Below, piece after piece: positions 1 through 7,260 of a stretch of 33,896 nucleotides of DNA. Origin of the DNA: an uncultured bacterium (GTDB lineage: Bacteria > Verrucomicrobiota > Kiritimatiellia > CAIVKH01). The notes below the pieces were generated by a model, which was given only the letters and a program-made list of their open reading frames with translations, did no database searches and was not told where the DNA came from. Every line of letters begins with the position of its first letter. Position 1 is the first letter of the stretch. The position numbers and the translations under genes were made by a program. The stretch lies in assembly GCA_903906425.1 (NCBI GenBank), contig CAIVKH010000079.1, positions 1-33,896 of the forward strand, written 5' to 3'.

Positions 1-264
1 CACCGTCCACGCAGTGGCTCCCCGCCAGCCATCAGCGCCCTGGGTGAGGCAGGGCCGTTGCGAAATGAGACGAACGGCGGAAGATGAAGGCCGGAATGGG
101 TCCCAACCGGACGGGAAGAAGACCGGTGGACGAAGGACAGAAAACGGGCCGGAAAAACCGGTCAGGCCGACACGTCTATTTCAACGAGCGAAGCGAGACC
201 ACTATTCTGATGATGGCGTTTTCAGTCCGTTCGCGATAGATTCCGCGTACAAATAGATCCGGAA
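1..264. other. Leading region, no gene recognised
   Basis: No convincing gene is seen. A plus-strand frame is open from the window edge to a stop at 254-256, but its product is Arg/Gly/Lys-rich with no motif and no ribosome-binding site, so I do not call it. The last bases before the ATG at 265 hold only a weak GGA-type ribosome-binding sequence. The promoter of the first regulator gene presumably lies here, but I cannot identify it. Confidence 0.4.
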
Positions 265-891
265 ATGAACGCAGCACCTTCAAAAGTTTTCATCGTTGAC
301 GATGACGTATCGCTTCGCAGAAGCCTTGGGCGTTTACTGAAGTCGCATCGGCTGGAGACGGAGATGTTCGACTCCGCGACCAGTTTTTTGCAGTGTGGAC
401 TGGCCAACCGCACTGGCTGCATCGTTCTCGACGTCCACATGCCCGGGCTGAGCGGACTGGATTTGCAGGAGGCGCTGGCGAAGGTCGAATGCACGATGCC
501 GATCATCTTCCTCACCGGCCGGGGCGATATTCCGATGAGCGTCCAAGCCATGAAGAAGGGCGCGGCGGATTTTCTGACCAAACCGGTGGACGAGGATGTC
601 TTGCTCCAGGCAATTCAGAAGGCGCTGGCGGAAAACCGGCGGCGAAACGAGGAACGCGCGCAGGTCGAGTCGATACGCGCACGCATCCGCACACTGACCG
701 AGCGCGAGGATGAAGTCATGCGCCACGTCATTTCCGGAGCGCTGAACAAGCAGACGGCGGATGAATTGGGCACTGTTGAGAAGACCATCAAGGTGCATCG
801 CGCACGGGTCATGGAAAAGATGGACGTGGTTTCCGTCGCGGAACTGGTCCGGCTGTGTGCGATCGCGGGCATTGAACCGGCGAAGAAGTAA
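265..891 (+). CDS. FixJ/TodT-type response regulator (receiver + LuxR HTH)
   Basis: This is a 208-residue response regulator. Residues 7-120 form a receiver domain with acidic pocket D12-D13-D14, phospho-acceptor D56 in LDVHMPG, the switch Thr T84 and conserved K106 in the TKP motif. Residues 140-200 form a LuxR/GerE-type helix-turn-helix (LTEREDEVM, then KTIKVHRARVMEKM). Length and architecture match the FixJ/NarL-like family, which bind DNA as phosphorylation-driven dimers. The natural partner would be a PAS-containing histidine kinase; the only kinase in the window is at 11519, and pairing the two is inference. A second receiver gene follows at 1019. It could be the regulator that reads the paired palindromes of this region, but nothing in the sequence proves that. 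Confidence 0.93.
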   Translation: MNAAPSKVFIVDDDVSLRRSLGRLLKSHRLETEMFDSATSFLQCGLANRTGCIVLDVHMPGLSGLDLQEALAKVECTMPIIFLTGRGDIPMSVQAMKKGAADFLTKPVDEDVLLQAIQKALAENRRRNEERAQVESIRARIRTLTEREDEVMRHVISGALNKQTADELGTVEKTIKVHRARVMEKMDVVSVAELVRLCAIAGIEPAKK

Positions 892-913
892 GAACCGAGC
901 CTAGAGGGTCGAT

Positions 914-958
914 GCGAGGGGCGGAGATCTTCCTCGGCCCACGGTTCTCGCCCCTCGC
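914..958 (+). terminator. Hairpin after the FixJ-like gene
   Basis: GCGAGGGGCG (914-923) pairs perfectly with CGCCCCTCGC (949-958) across a 25-base loop, 22 bp after the stop codon of the preceding gene. There is no U-tract, so it may be a weak terminator or an mRNA-stabilising structure. Confidence 0.4.
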
Positions 959-963
959 TTCGC

Positions 964-982
964 ATTGGCCCAAGGTCCAATA
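964..982 (+). repeat. Dispersed element ATTGGCCCAAGGTCCAATA, copy 1
   Basis: This 19-bp quasi-palindrome has ATTGG/CCAAT arms and CC/GG inner pairs. Its 18-bp core is identical at 15253-15270 and 18390-18408. Here it lies 37 bp upstream of the ATG at 1019. The constant sequence and intergenic position suggest a regulator site or a promoter-associated element. Confidence 0.7.
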
Positions 983-1018
983 GTCGCTTCCGGCAGCGTC
1001 CTGTTAAGTGTGCGCCCT

Positions 1019-1438
1019 ATGAACGAGGCCAAGCGCACGAACGGGACGAAGACTGCAACGAGGCCCGCGGTCTATATCATTGATGACGACGCCTCCGTGC
1101 GCACGTCGCTGGAGCGGCTGCTCATCTCCGCTGGCATCCGCTCGCAAGCCTTCGCCAGCGCGGACGATTTTCTGAAGGCGGAAGTTCCGCTCGATGGCTC
1201 ATGCATCATCTCCGACGTGAAGATGCACGGCGTGACCGGGCTCGAACTGCACCAGAAACTCCGCGATGCCGGCGTTCGCGTCTCCTTCATCTTCGTCACC
1301 GCCTACGACACCGACGAAGCCCGCGCCGAGGCCAGGAAGGCCGGTGCCATCGCCTATTTCCGAAAACCTGTGGACGATCAGGCCCTCATCGACGCCATCG
1401 ATTGGGCGCTGAGCCGCGCGACGGAGGAGAAGACGTGA
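1019..1438 (+). CDS. Stand-alone receiver-domain response regulator
   Basis: This is a 139-residue single-domain receiver: acidic cluster D22-D23-D24, phospho-acceptor D66 in ISDVKMHG, T94 and K116 in RKP. It has no output domain, so it acts through partner proteins or as a phosphate sink (CheY- or Spo0F-like logic). I chose the ATG at 1019. An upstream in-frame start at 965 would put the first residues inside the repeated 964-982 element and has no better ribosome-binding site. It is closest in style to FixJ-family receivers such as the gene at 265, from which it may have arisen by duplication and loss of the HTH. It lies between that gene and the sulfatase maturase gene. Confidence 0.88.
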   Translation: MNEAKRTNGTKTATRPAVYIIDDDASVRTSLERLLISAGIRSQAFASADDFLKAEVPLDGSCIISDVKMHGVTGLELHQKLRDAGVRVSFIFVTAYDTDEARAEARKAGAIAYFRKPVDDQALIDAIDWALSRATEEKT

Positions 1439-1471
1439 GCACCGCGCACCGAGGGACGAAGTTCGGATGTC

Positions 1472-1518
1472 TTCCAATCATTGGAACTTTGCGCGCCGGG
1501 TATTTCCAATCATTGGAA
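1472..1518 (+). promoter_or_regulatory. Paired TTCCAATNATTGGAA palindromes upstream of the maturase
   Basis: Two perfect 15-bp palindromes, TTCCAATCATTGGAA at 1472-1486 and 1504-1518, start 32 bp apart, 26 bp before the ATG at 1545. This is one of eight such pairs in the window. The spacing equals about three helical turns, as expected for two dimers on one DNA face. An in-frame start at 1467 would translate the palindromes and is rejected for that reason. Confidence 0.75.
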
Positions 1519-1544
1519 GTCATGTTTCTCGCGGGGTTGGAGCC

Positions 1545-2801
1545 ATGATTGATCTCGTTGAACCAACCGTGAAGCTGGCGCCGCAGCCTGGCGGCAAGCG
1601 TCATCGTTTCCATGCGATGGTCAAGCCGGTCGGCTCGCTCTGCAACCTCGATTGCACCTATTGCTATTATCTGCACAAGGCGGAACTGCTCGATCAGCCC
1701 CGCACGCCGCGGATGTCGGACGAGATGCTTGAGCAGCACATCCGGCAGTACATCGAGGCTCAGACGGGCGACGAGGTCGTGTTCTCCTGGCAGGGCGGCG
1801 AGCCAACGTTGATGGGGCTGGAGTTCTTCCGCAACGTCGTCGCGCTGCAAGCCCGATACAAGAAGCCGTTCCAGACCATTCAGAATGATCTCCAGACCAA
1901 CGGCACGTTGTTGGATGCCGAATGGGCCGCGTTCCTCAAGCAGCACAACTTCCTTGTCGGACTTAGTTGCGACGGCCCGAAGCGGCTGCACGACTTATAC
2001 CGGACTTACAAGGGTGGCCAGCCGACGCACGACAAGGTGATGGCCGCCGCGCGCCTGCTGAAGAACCATGGTGTGCCCTACAACGCGCTGTGCGTCGTCA
2101 ACCGCGAGAACGCAAAGTATCCGCTCGATGTGTATCGCTTCCTCACGCGCGAACTCGGCGTGTGGCGCGTGCAACTGATCTCGTGCGTCGAGCCGAAAGT
2201 CTTCAACTCCGTCGCGCCGCAACGCTGGGACGCGGCAACCACGCCGCTCGTCGGAACACCGCAGGCGCGGCCCGGTTCGCCGGACTCGGTGGTCACCGAC
2301 TGGTCCGTGGACCCGGACGACTGGGGTGTTTTTCTCTGCAAGGTGTGGGACGACTGGTATGAGCGCGATTATGGCAAGGTCCATGTGGACCTTTTCGAGA
2401 CGGCGGTCGCGCAGTCAATGGGCATGCCCGCGCAACGTTGCATCACCGGGGAGTTTTGCGGCAAGGGCATCGCGGTCGAGCACAACGGGGATGTCTATTC
2501 GTGCGATCACTATGTCTATCCCGAATACCGCATCGGCAACATCCGCGAGACGCATCTGGGCGCGATGGCCTACTCCGGGAAACAGCAGACCTTCGGATTC
2601 GCCAAACGCGACGCGCTTCCGGGCCAGTGCCGGGAGTGCCCGCACCTGAACCTGTGCTGGGGCGAATGCCCCAAGAACCGGCTGGTGCGCACACCGGACG
2701 GCGAACCCGGCCTGAACTATCTGTGCCCCGGGCTGAAGCATTTTTATGCGTACATCCAGCATGACATGCCGGAGATCGTGCGCCGCGTGTCGGGAAAATG
2801 A
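1545..2801 (+). CDS. Anaerobic sulfatase-maturating enzyme (radical SAM, SPASM)
   Basis: This 418-residue radical-SAM enzyme would convert the active-site Cys of sulfatases to formylglycine in the cytoplasm before export. The CxxxCxxC cluster motif is CNLDCTYC with C33, C37 and C40, followed by the aromatic YY typical of the family. The C-terminal third carries a Cys-rich SPASM region (CITGEFCGKG, then YSCDHYVYPEYRIGN, CRECPHLNLCWGECPKN and LCPG) that would bind two auxiliary 4Fe-4S clusters. Length fits anSME/AslB/ChuR-type maturases. Its likely substrate is the Cys-type sulfatase 61 bp downstream, probably in the same transcript. The ATG at 1545 is the first in-frame start after the palindrome pair; its ribosome-binding site (GGAG) sits unusually close. 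Confidence 0.93.
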   Translation: MIDLVEPTVKLAPQPGGKRHRFHAMVKPVGSLCNLDCTYCYYLHKAELLDQPRTPRMSDEMLEQHIRQYIEAQTGDEVVFSWQGGEPTLMGLEFFRNVVALQARYKKPFQTIQNDLQTNGTLLDAEWAAFLKQHNFLVGLSCDGPKRLHDLYRTYKGGQPTHDKVMAAARLLKNHGVPYNALCVVNRENAKYPLDVYRFLTRELGVWRVQLISCVEPKVFNSVAPQRWDAATTPLVGTPQARPGSPDSVVTDWSVDPDDWGVFLCKVWDDWYERDYGKVHVDLFETAVAQSMGMPAQRCITGEFCGKGIAVEHNGDVYSCDHYVYPEYRIGNIRETHLGAMAYSGKQQTFGFAKRDALPGQCRECPHLNLCWGECPKNRLVRTPDGEPGLNYLCPGLKHFYAYIQHDMPEIVRRVSGK

Positions 2802-2862
2802 GTTGAGAGTGGGAATATAAACTTGGGCCGTAAAACCGGCCAGAAAAAGCAGGAGAAGAGAA

Positions 2863-4467
2863 ATGAAAACGAAGAGAAATAAGAAACTGACGCTGGCCAT
2901 AGGGCTGGCGCTGATTGGCATGGCGAGTGCCAATGCACAGACAAAGAAACCAAACATCGTCATCATCTGGGGCGACGATATTGGCCAGACTGACATCAGC
3001 GCCTATTCCATGGGACTGATGGGCTTTCATACGCCCAACATTGATCGCGTCGCCAAAGAGGGCGTGATCTTCACGGACTACTATGCCGAGCAGAGCTGCA
3101 CGGCGGGACGTTCGTCGTTCATCACCGGCCAGTGCGGTTTGCGCACGGGCAACACGAAGGTCGGTCTGCCCGGCGCGGCGCAGGGCCTCCAGTTCCGCGA
3201 CGTGACGATGGCCCAGTTGCTCAAGGCACAGGGCTATGCCACCGGCCAGTTTGGCAAGAACCATCTGGGCGACCGGAACGAGCATCTGCCCACCGTCCAC
3301 GGCTTCGACGAGTTCTACGGCGCGCTCTACCATCTGAACGCCTCCGAAGAACCCGAACTGCCGGACTACCCGAAAGACCCGGCGTTCCTCGCCAAGTTCG
3401 GCCCACGCGGCGTGATTGATTGCAAGGCCACGGACGTGGACGACGCGACGGTTGATCCGCGCTTCGGCAAGGTCGGCAAGCAGACCATCAAGGACACCGG
3501 CCCGCTGACCAAGAAGCGCATGGAAACCTGCGATGACGATTTCGCCGCCCGATCGGTGGAATTCATGAAGCGGCAGAACGCTGCCGGCAAGCCCGTGTTC
3601 CTGTGGGTGAATTTCACACACATGCATTTCCGCACCCATGTGAAACCCGAGAGCGTAGGCCAGTCCGGCAAATTCCAAAGCCCGTACCATGATGCGATGA
3701 TTGACCATGACAAGAACGTGGGCGAGGTGCTCAAGGCCATTGATGACCTCGGCATCGCCGACAACACCATCGTCATGTATTCCACCGACAACGGCCCGCA
3801 CATGAACTCCTGGCCGGACGCGGCGATGACGCCCTTCCGCAGCGAGAAGAACTCGAACTGGGAAGGCGCCTTCCGCGTGCCCGCGATGGTTCGCTGGCCC
3901 GGCCACATCAAGCCCGGCACGGTGGAGAACGGCATTGTGTCGCACCTCGACTGGATGCCCACGCTCCTCGCCGCCGCCGGCGTTCCCGATGTGAAAGATC
4001 AGCTCCTGAAAGGCATGAAAGTCGGCAACGAAACCTTCAAAGTGCATCTTGACGGCTACAATCTGCTGCCGCTGCTGACCGGCGAGGTCAAAGAAAGCCC
4101 GCGCAAGGAATTCGTGTACTTCAACGACGACAGCGATCTCGTCGGCCTGCGCTATGACAACTGGAAGATCGTCTTCATGGAACAGCGGTCTCCGGGCACG
4201 ATGGCGCTTTGGGCCAACCCGTTCACTCCGCTGCGCGTGCCGAAGATCTTCAATCTGCGCACCGACCCCTATGAGCGCGCCGACGTCACGTCGAACACCT
4301 ATTACGACTGGCTGCTCGACCATGCGTTCGTGTTCGTGCCGGCGCAGGCCATCGTCGGCCAGTTCATCAGCACGTTCCGGGAATTCCCGCCTAGCCAGAA
4401 GGCCGGCAGTTTCAGCCTGGGCGATGCTCTGGAGAAGATGACCGAAGGCTCGACGGGCAACGACTGA
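2863..4467 (+). CDS. Exported Cys-type sulfatase (arylsulfatase family)
   Basis: This is a 534-residue alkaline-phosphatase-superfamily sulfatase. Residues 1-26 are a Sec signal peptide ending in ASANA. The N-terminal metal-binding segment is WGDDIGQTD (D38, D39), and the sulfatase signature is SCTAGRSSFITGQ with C79 as the residue converted to formylglycine. A second metal/substrate segment, YSTDNGPHMNSW, precedes the conserved SEKNSNWEGAFRVP. It would hydrolyse a sulfate ester outside the cytoplasm; the substrate cannot be read from sequence. Cys rather than Ser at the active site fits the anaerobic maturase encoded just upstream. The start has a good AGGAG ribosome-binding site. A strong hairpin follows the stop. 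Confidence 0.93.
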   Translation: MKTKRNKKLTLAIGLALIGMASANAQTKKPNIVIIWGDDIGQTDISAYSMGLMGFHTPNIDRVAKEGVIFTDYYAEQSCTAGRSSFITGQCGLRTGNTKVGLPGAAQGLQFRDVTMAQLLKAQGYATGQFGKNHLGDRNEHLPTVHGFDEFYGALYHLNASEEPELPDYPKDPAFLAKFGPRGVIDCKATDVDDATVDPRFGKVGKQTIKDTGPLTKKRMETCDDDFAARSVEFMKRQNAAGKPVFLWVNFTHMHFRTHVKPESVGQSGKFQSPYHDAMIDHDKNVGEVLKAIDDLGIADNTIVMYSTDNGPHMNSWPDAAMTPFRSEKNSNWEGAFRVPAMVRWPGHIKPGTVENGIVSHLDWMPTLLAAAGVPDVKDQLLKGMKVGNETFKVHLDGYNLLPLLTGEVKESPRKEFVYFNDDSDLVGLRYDNWKIVFMEQRSPGTMALWANPFTPLRVPKIFNLRTDPYERADVTSNTYYDWLLDHAFVFVPAQAIVGQFISTFREFPPSQKAGSFSLGDALEKMTEGSTGND

Positions 4468-4501
4468 CCTAGTCCCGGCGTAATCACTTAAATCAAACAC
4501 C

Positions 4502-4532
4502 GGGCCGCATCCGTCCCAACCGGATGCGGCCC
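4502..4532 (+). terminator. Strong hairpin after the sulfatase gene
   Basis: GGGCCGCATCCG (4502-4513) pairs perfectly over 12 bp with CGGATGCGGCCC (4521-4532) around a 7-base loop, 35 bp after the sulfatase stop. Only a short TCTAT follows, so termination may be partial. The hairpin forms the left end of a dispersed repeat found again at 6961. Confidence 0.65.
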
Positions 4533-4618
4533 TCTATAAGACAATGAAATCATCCATCCATCAGGAATGCACGGAAGCTGCGAGGATGCCCATGCCTCCC
4601 CGCCGCCTCCGTTTGTTT
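4504..4618 (+). repeat. Dispersed ~115-bp intergenic repeat, copy 1
   Basis: This segment aligns with 6961-7073. Shared landmarks are GCCGCATCCG at the left end, ATGAAA about 40 bp in, CAGGAA about 57 bp in, and a near-identical block around GCGAGGATGCCCA and GCCTCC. In both places it lies between the 3' end of a gene and the next palindrome pair. It includes the terminator hairpin in this copy only. Non-coding function is inferred. Confidence 0.6.
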
Positions 4619-4662
4619 CAATGATTGGAAACAAACGAGACGAAGACTTCCAATGACTGGAA
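4616..4662 (+). promoter_or_regulatory. Palindrome pair upstream of the PAP2 fusion gene
   Basis: TTTCAATGATTGGAA (4616-4630) and TTCCAATGACTGGAA (4648-4662) each differ by one base from TTCCAATNATTGGAA and start 32 bp apart. The second ends 20 bp before the ATG at 4683. Confidence 0.7.
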
Positions 4663-4682
4663 ACAACCGAAAGGACACGACC

Positions 4683-6182
4683 ATGAAGACCATGAGTAAC
4701 CATAGCATCCGCGCCGCCGCGCTTGTCTGCGCGCTGGCTTTCACGACCGCCCTGACATTCGCCGCCGACACCTCGGCGGCCCGGACCAAGCTGGGAACCA
4801 TTCCCGAATTCCATCCCGAACTGGGCCTCGGCGCGCTGCAAGGCTATCTCGACCACAAGGACATTCCCGACAGTCTCGCGCTGGTTCCCCCGCCGCCCGA
4901 ACCCGGCTCCACCGCCTATGCGCTTGACGAAGAGATCGCGAAGAACACGTTCGCCCTGCGCGACACGCCGCGCTTCGCGCTCGCCGCTTCCGACTTCAAC
5001 CTGCACCTGACCAACTTCATCGCAGACTATTCCTGCGCGCTCAAGGTCCAGATCACGAAAGACAACGCGCCGTATCTCTTCAACCTTCTTTGCCGCTCCT
5101 TCAGCGACATCGGCCAGTCAACCTATGCCGCGAAGAACTACTACAAGCGCACGCGGCCCTTTCAGGAAAACGGCGCACCGCTCGCCGTTCCCGCCGCGCG
5201 CGACTTTCTGGAGAAAGACCCCTCCTATCCATCGGGCCACACCTCGCTCGGCATCGGGTTTGCCCTCATCCTCAGCGAAGTTGCGCCGGACTGCGCCAAC
5301 GATCTTCTCGCCCGCGGCCGGGCCTTTGGCGAAAGCCGCATCGTCTGCAATCACCATTGGGCCAGCGATGTGATCTGGGGCGGTTTCATGGGCGCAGCCA
5401 CGGTCGCGCGCCTCCATGCCGATCCCACCTTCTGCGCGGACATGGAAGCCGCGAAGGCCGAATATGCCGCACTCCGCGCCAAGGCCGCGCCGCTCACCTG
5501 CGATTGTGCCGCCGAAACCGCCGCCCTCGCCCTTGGCTTTCAGTCCGAAAACATCATCGCCATCGACATCCTGCTCGAACCCGACGCGACGATGCTCGGA
5601 AAATCCGCCGAGAACAACGCGCGCCTGATCAAGGCCAACCCGAAGAGCTTCTCCCTCGACGCCGCGCACACCCCGCACATCACCATGCTCCAGTGCTTCG
5701 TGCCCGTCGGAAACCTTGAAAAGGTCTATGCCGCCGCCGGCAAAGTCCTCGCCGCCGCCGGCGCGACCACGATGAAGCTCGAAGCCTTCAAATACTACTA
5801 CGCCCCCGCCGGAGCGGACGGCGTCGCCGGCATCTGCGCGAAGCCCACGCCCGACATCATCAAGCTCCAGGCCGACATCATCGCCGCCGTGAAGCCGTTC
5901 CTCGCGGAAACCGGCCCCATCGGCGCGTTCACCGCCCCGCACGGCAACTCCGCCATTGACGCGGCCCTCATCGGCTATGTCTCGACGTTTTCGGCCAAGC
6001 TCTCCGGCGAGAACTACAATCCCCACGTCAGCACCGGCGTCGCACCCATCGCCTATCTCGACGCCATGATCGCCGAACCTTTCCAGAACTTCACCTTCTC
6101 GCCCGCCGGCGCCGCCGTCTATCAGCTCGGCCCATATGGTTCCGCCGCGAAGAAGCTCAAGCAACTCGATGTGAAACCCTGA
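4683..6182 (+). CDS. Secreted PAP2 acid phosphatase fused to a 2H phosphoesterase-like domain
   Basis: This is a 499-residue exported protein with a signal peptide at about residues 1-27. Residues 90-255 are a class A acid phosphatase/PAP2 domain with all three motifs: KNYYKRTRP (K151, R158), SYPSGH (H186), and SRIVCNHHWASD (R219, H225, D229). About 30 residues further on, residues 285-490 resemble the 2H phosphoesterase (LigT / 2'-5' RNA ligase-like) fold, with HIT at H332-T334 and HVS at H448-S450 as the paired HxT/S motifs. The first domain would remove terminal phosphates and the second act on cyclic phosphodiesters, so the fusion could degrade a nucleotide or phospho-sugar in two steps; that is inference. 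ATG 4683 has an AAAGGA ribosome-binding site. The in-frame start at 4653 lies in the palindrome. Confidence 0.88.
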   Translation: MKTMSNHSIRAAALVCALAFTTALTFAADTSAARTKLGTIPEFHPELGLGALQGYLDHKDIPDSLALVPPPPEPGSTAYALDEEIAKNTFALRDTPRFALAASDFNLHLTNFIADYSCALKVQITKDNAPYLFNLLCRSFSDIGQSTYAAKNYYKRTRPFQENGAPLAVPAARDFLEKDPSYPSGHTSLGIGFALILSEVAPDCANDLLARGRAFGESRIVCNHHWASDVIWGGFMGAATVARLHADPTFCADMEAAKAEYAALRAKAAPLTCDCAAETAALALGFQSENIIAIDILLEPDATMLGKSAENNARLIKANPKSFSLDAAHTPHITMLQCFVPVGNLEKVYAAAGKVLAAAGATTMKLEAFKYYYAPAGADGVAGICAKPTPDIIKLQADIIAAVKPFLAETGPIGAFTAPHGNSAIDAALIGYVSTFSAKLSGENYNPHVSTGVAPIAYLDAMIAEPFQNFTFSPAGAAVYQLGPYGSAAKKLKQLDVKP

Positions 6183-6209
6183 AGCAACCGCAGATCAATG
6201 ACTGATAAC

Positions 6210-6256
6210 TTCCAATGATTGGAAATGAACGGAACGAAGAGTTCCAATGACTGGAA
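6210..6256 (+). promoter_or_regulatory. Palindrome pair upstream of the SYLF lipoprotein gene
   Basis: A perfect TTCCAATGATTGGAA (6210-6224) and TTCCAATGACTGGAA (6242-6256, one mismatch) start 32 bp apart, 67 bp upstream of the ATG at 6324. A third, poorer CAATGACTG half-match lies at 6196-6204. Confidence 0.72.
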
Positions 6257-6323
6257 GAAGTGATTTGATGAGTGAAGAGTCAAACCAAGCCGGAACCAAC
6301 CGGGCTGAAGCAATGAGGGAACT

Positions 6324-6905
6324 ATGAAGACCAAGAACATGATTACCGCGCTGATGGCGCTGCTGGCGGCCGCGTCGCTGGTGTCGGGTTGTGCGACGGC
6401 GAAGGGGACATCGAAGGCGGAGAAGATCGCCTACATCCAAAAGATGCGGGACGATACGCTGAGGGAACTGGCCATCAGCAAGCCGGAGACGCGCTCGATG
6501 GTGCGCGACCTGCCGGGCTATGCGGTGTTCGATTCGGTGGGCATGAAGCTTCTGATGTTCGGATCGGGCAACGGCTATGGCGTGGTGGTGGACAACAAGT
6601 CGGGGCGCGAAACCTATATGAAGGCGGCGCAAGTCCAGGTCGGCGTGGGGATGGGGGTCAAGAAAGCGCGCGTGATCGTGTTCTTCCGCACGCGGGAATC
6701 GCTGGATAACATGCTTAACTACGGATACTCCGCCGGCGCCCAGGCCGGGGCGTCCGCGAAAGCGGAGGACCAGGGGGATTCCATCGGCGGGCGCCAATCG
6801 GCGGACCTGAATGTCACGATCTACCAGCTTACCGATTCGGGCGCCGAATTGTCGGCCACCGTCGCCGGCACAAAGATATGGAAGGATGACGAGCTGAATC
6901 CTTGA
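6324..6905 (+). CDS. SYLF/Ysc84-domain lipoprotein
   Basis: This is a 193-residue predicted lipoprotein; the signal peptide ends in the lipobox LVSGC with acylated C23. Residues 45-190 match the SYLF (YSC84/DAAF1-type) lipid-binding domain: LPGYAVFDSVG, the Gly-rich GSGNGYGVVVD, then VQVGVGMGVKKARVIVFF and a Gly/Ala-rich AGAQAGASAKA stretch. Eukaryotic SYLF proteins bind phosphoinositides; bacterial ones are exported and of unclear function, probably membrane-lipid associated. The gene is monocistronic-looking, with a palindrome pair upstream, a GAGGGA ribosome-binding site before ATG 6324, and a 355-bp gap downstream. Confidence 0.88.
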   Translation: MKTKNMITALMALLAAASLVSGCATAKGTSKAEKIAYIQKMRDDTLRELAISKPETRSMVRDLPGYAVFDSVGMKLLMFGSGNGYGVVVDNKSGRETYMKAAQVQVGVGMGVKKARVIVFFRTRESLDNMLNYGYSAGAQAGASAKAEDQGDSIGGRQSADLNVTIYQLTDSGAELSATVAGTKIWKDDELNP

Positions 6906-6960
6906 ACGCGGCGGTGAGTCAGGACGAGATGAGCGCGTCATATCATTGAGATGATGGAAA

Positions 6961-7073
6961 GCCGCATCCGCAAGGCGGCGGGCGCGGTGCCCTGCAATAT
7001 GAAACTCCGAACCCAACAGGAACGCACCGACGCAGCGAGGATGCCCACGCCTCCGCGCCGCTTCTGTTTCCTC
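6961..7073 (+). repeat. Dispersed ~115-bp intergenic repeat, copy 2
   Basis: This is the second copy of the repeat at 4504-4618, here in the 355-bp gap 6906-7260. The stem of copy 1 has decayed to a GCCGC/GCGGC remnant, while the GCGAGGATGCCCA block is nearly intact. Apart from this repeat and the palindrome pair at 7190, I see nothing else in the gap. The 96-codon frame 6951-7241 runs through both elements and is not called as a gene. Confidence 0.55.
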
Positions 7074-7189
7074 CAAGGATTCGACCAACAGGAGTTGCGC
7101 GCCTGTCGTGCCGCCGTGAGGAAGTTCCTTCCGCATGAAGAAACGCGTCCCGGCGTGACTCCTGATCAGGATCAGCGCCCCTCCTTTTT

Positions 7190-7236
7190 CTCCAATGTTT
7201 GGAAACTGATGAAGCGGAGATATCCAAGGGTTGGAA
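7190..7236 (+). promoter_or_regulatory. Degenerate palindrome pair upstream of the membrane-protein gene
   Basis: CTCCAATGTTTGGAA (7190-7204) and ATCCAAGGGTTGGAA (7222-7236) have two and three mismatches to TTCCAATNATTGGAA, yet keep the exact 32-bp spacing. The second ends 24 bp before ATG 7261. Conserved spacing with decayed sequence argues that the spacing is functional. Confidence 0.55.
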
Positions 7237-7260
7237 ACTGACGGAATGCGGAACGCTGCA

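Noticed and set aside
14..256. 80-codon open frame at the left edge
   Set aside because: Starts with GTG, low-complexity Arg/Gly/Lys-rich product, no ribosome-binding site and no motif.
1467..1544. N-terminal extension of the maturase
   Set aside because: The added residues translate the two palindromes (SNHWNF, FPIIGSH); the ATG at 1545 is the first start after them.
2443..4500. 685-codon minus-strand frame opposite the sulfatase
   Set aside because: Antisense to a gene with full catalytic motifs; long because of high GC; product is His/Arg/Val-rich without domains.
5118..6164. 348-codon minus-strand frame
   Set aside because: Gly/Arg/Glu-rich antisense shadow of the PAP2-2H gene.
6951..7241. 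96-codon frame in the 6906-7260 gap
   Set aside because: Runs through the dispersed repeat and the palindrome pair; no ribosome-binding site or protein-like pattern.
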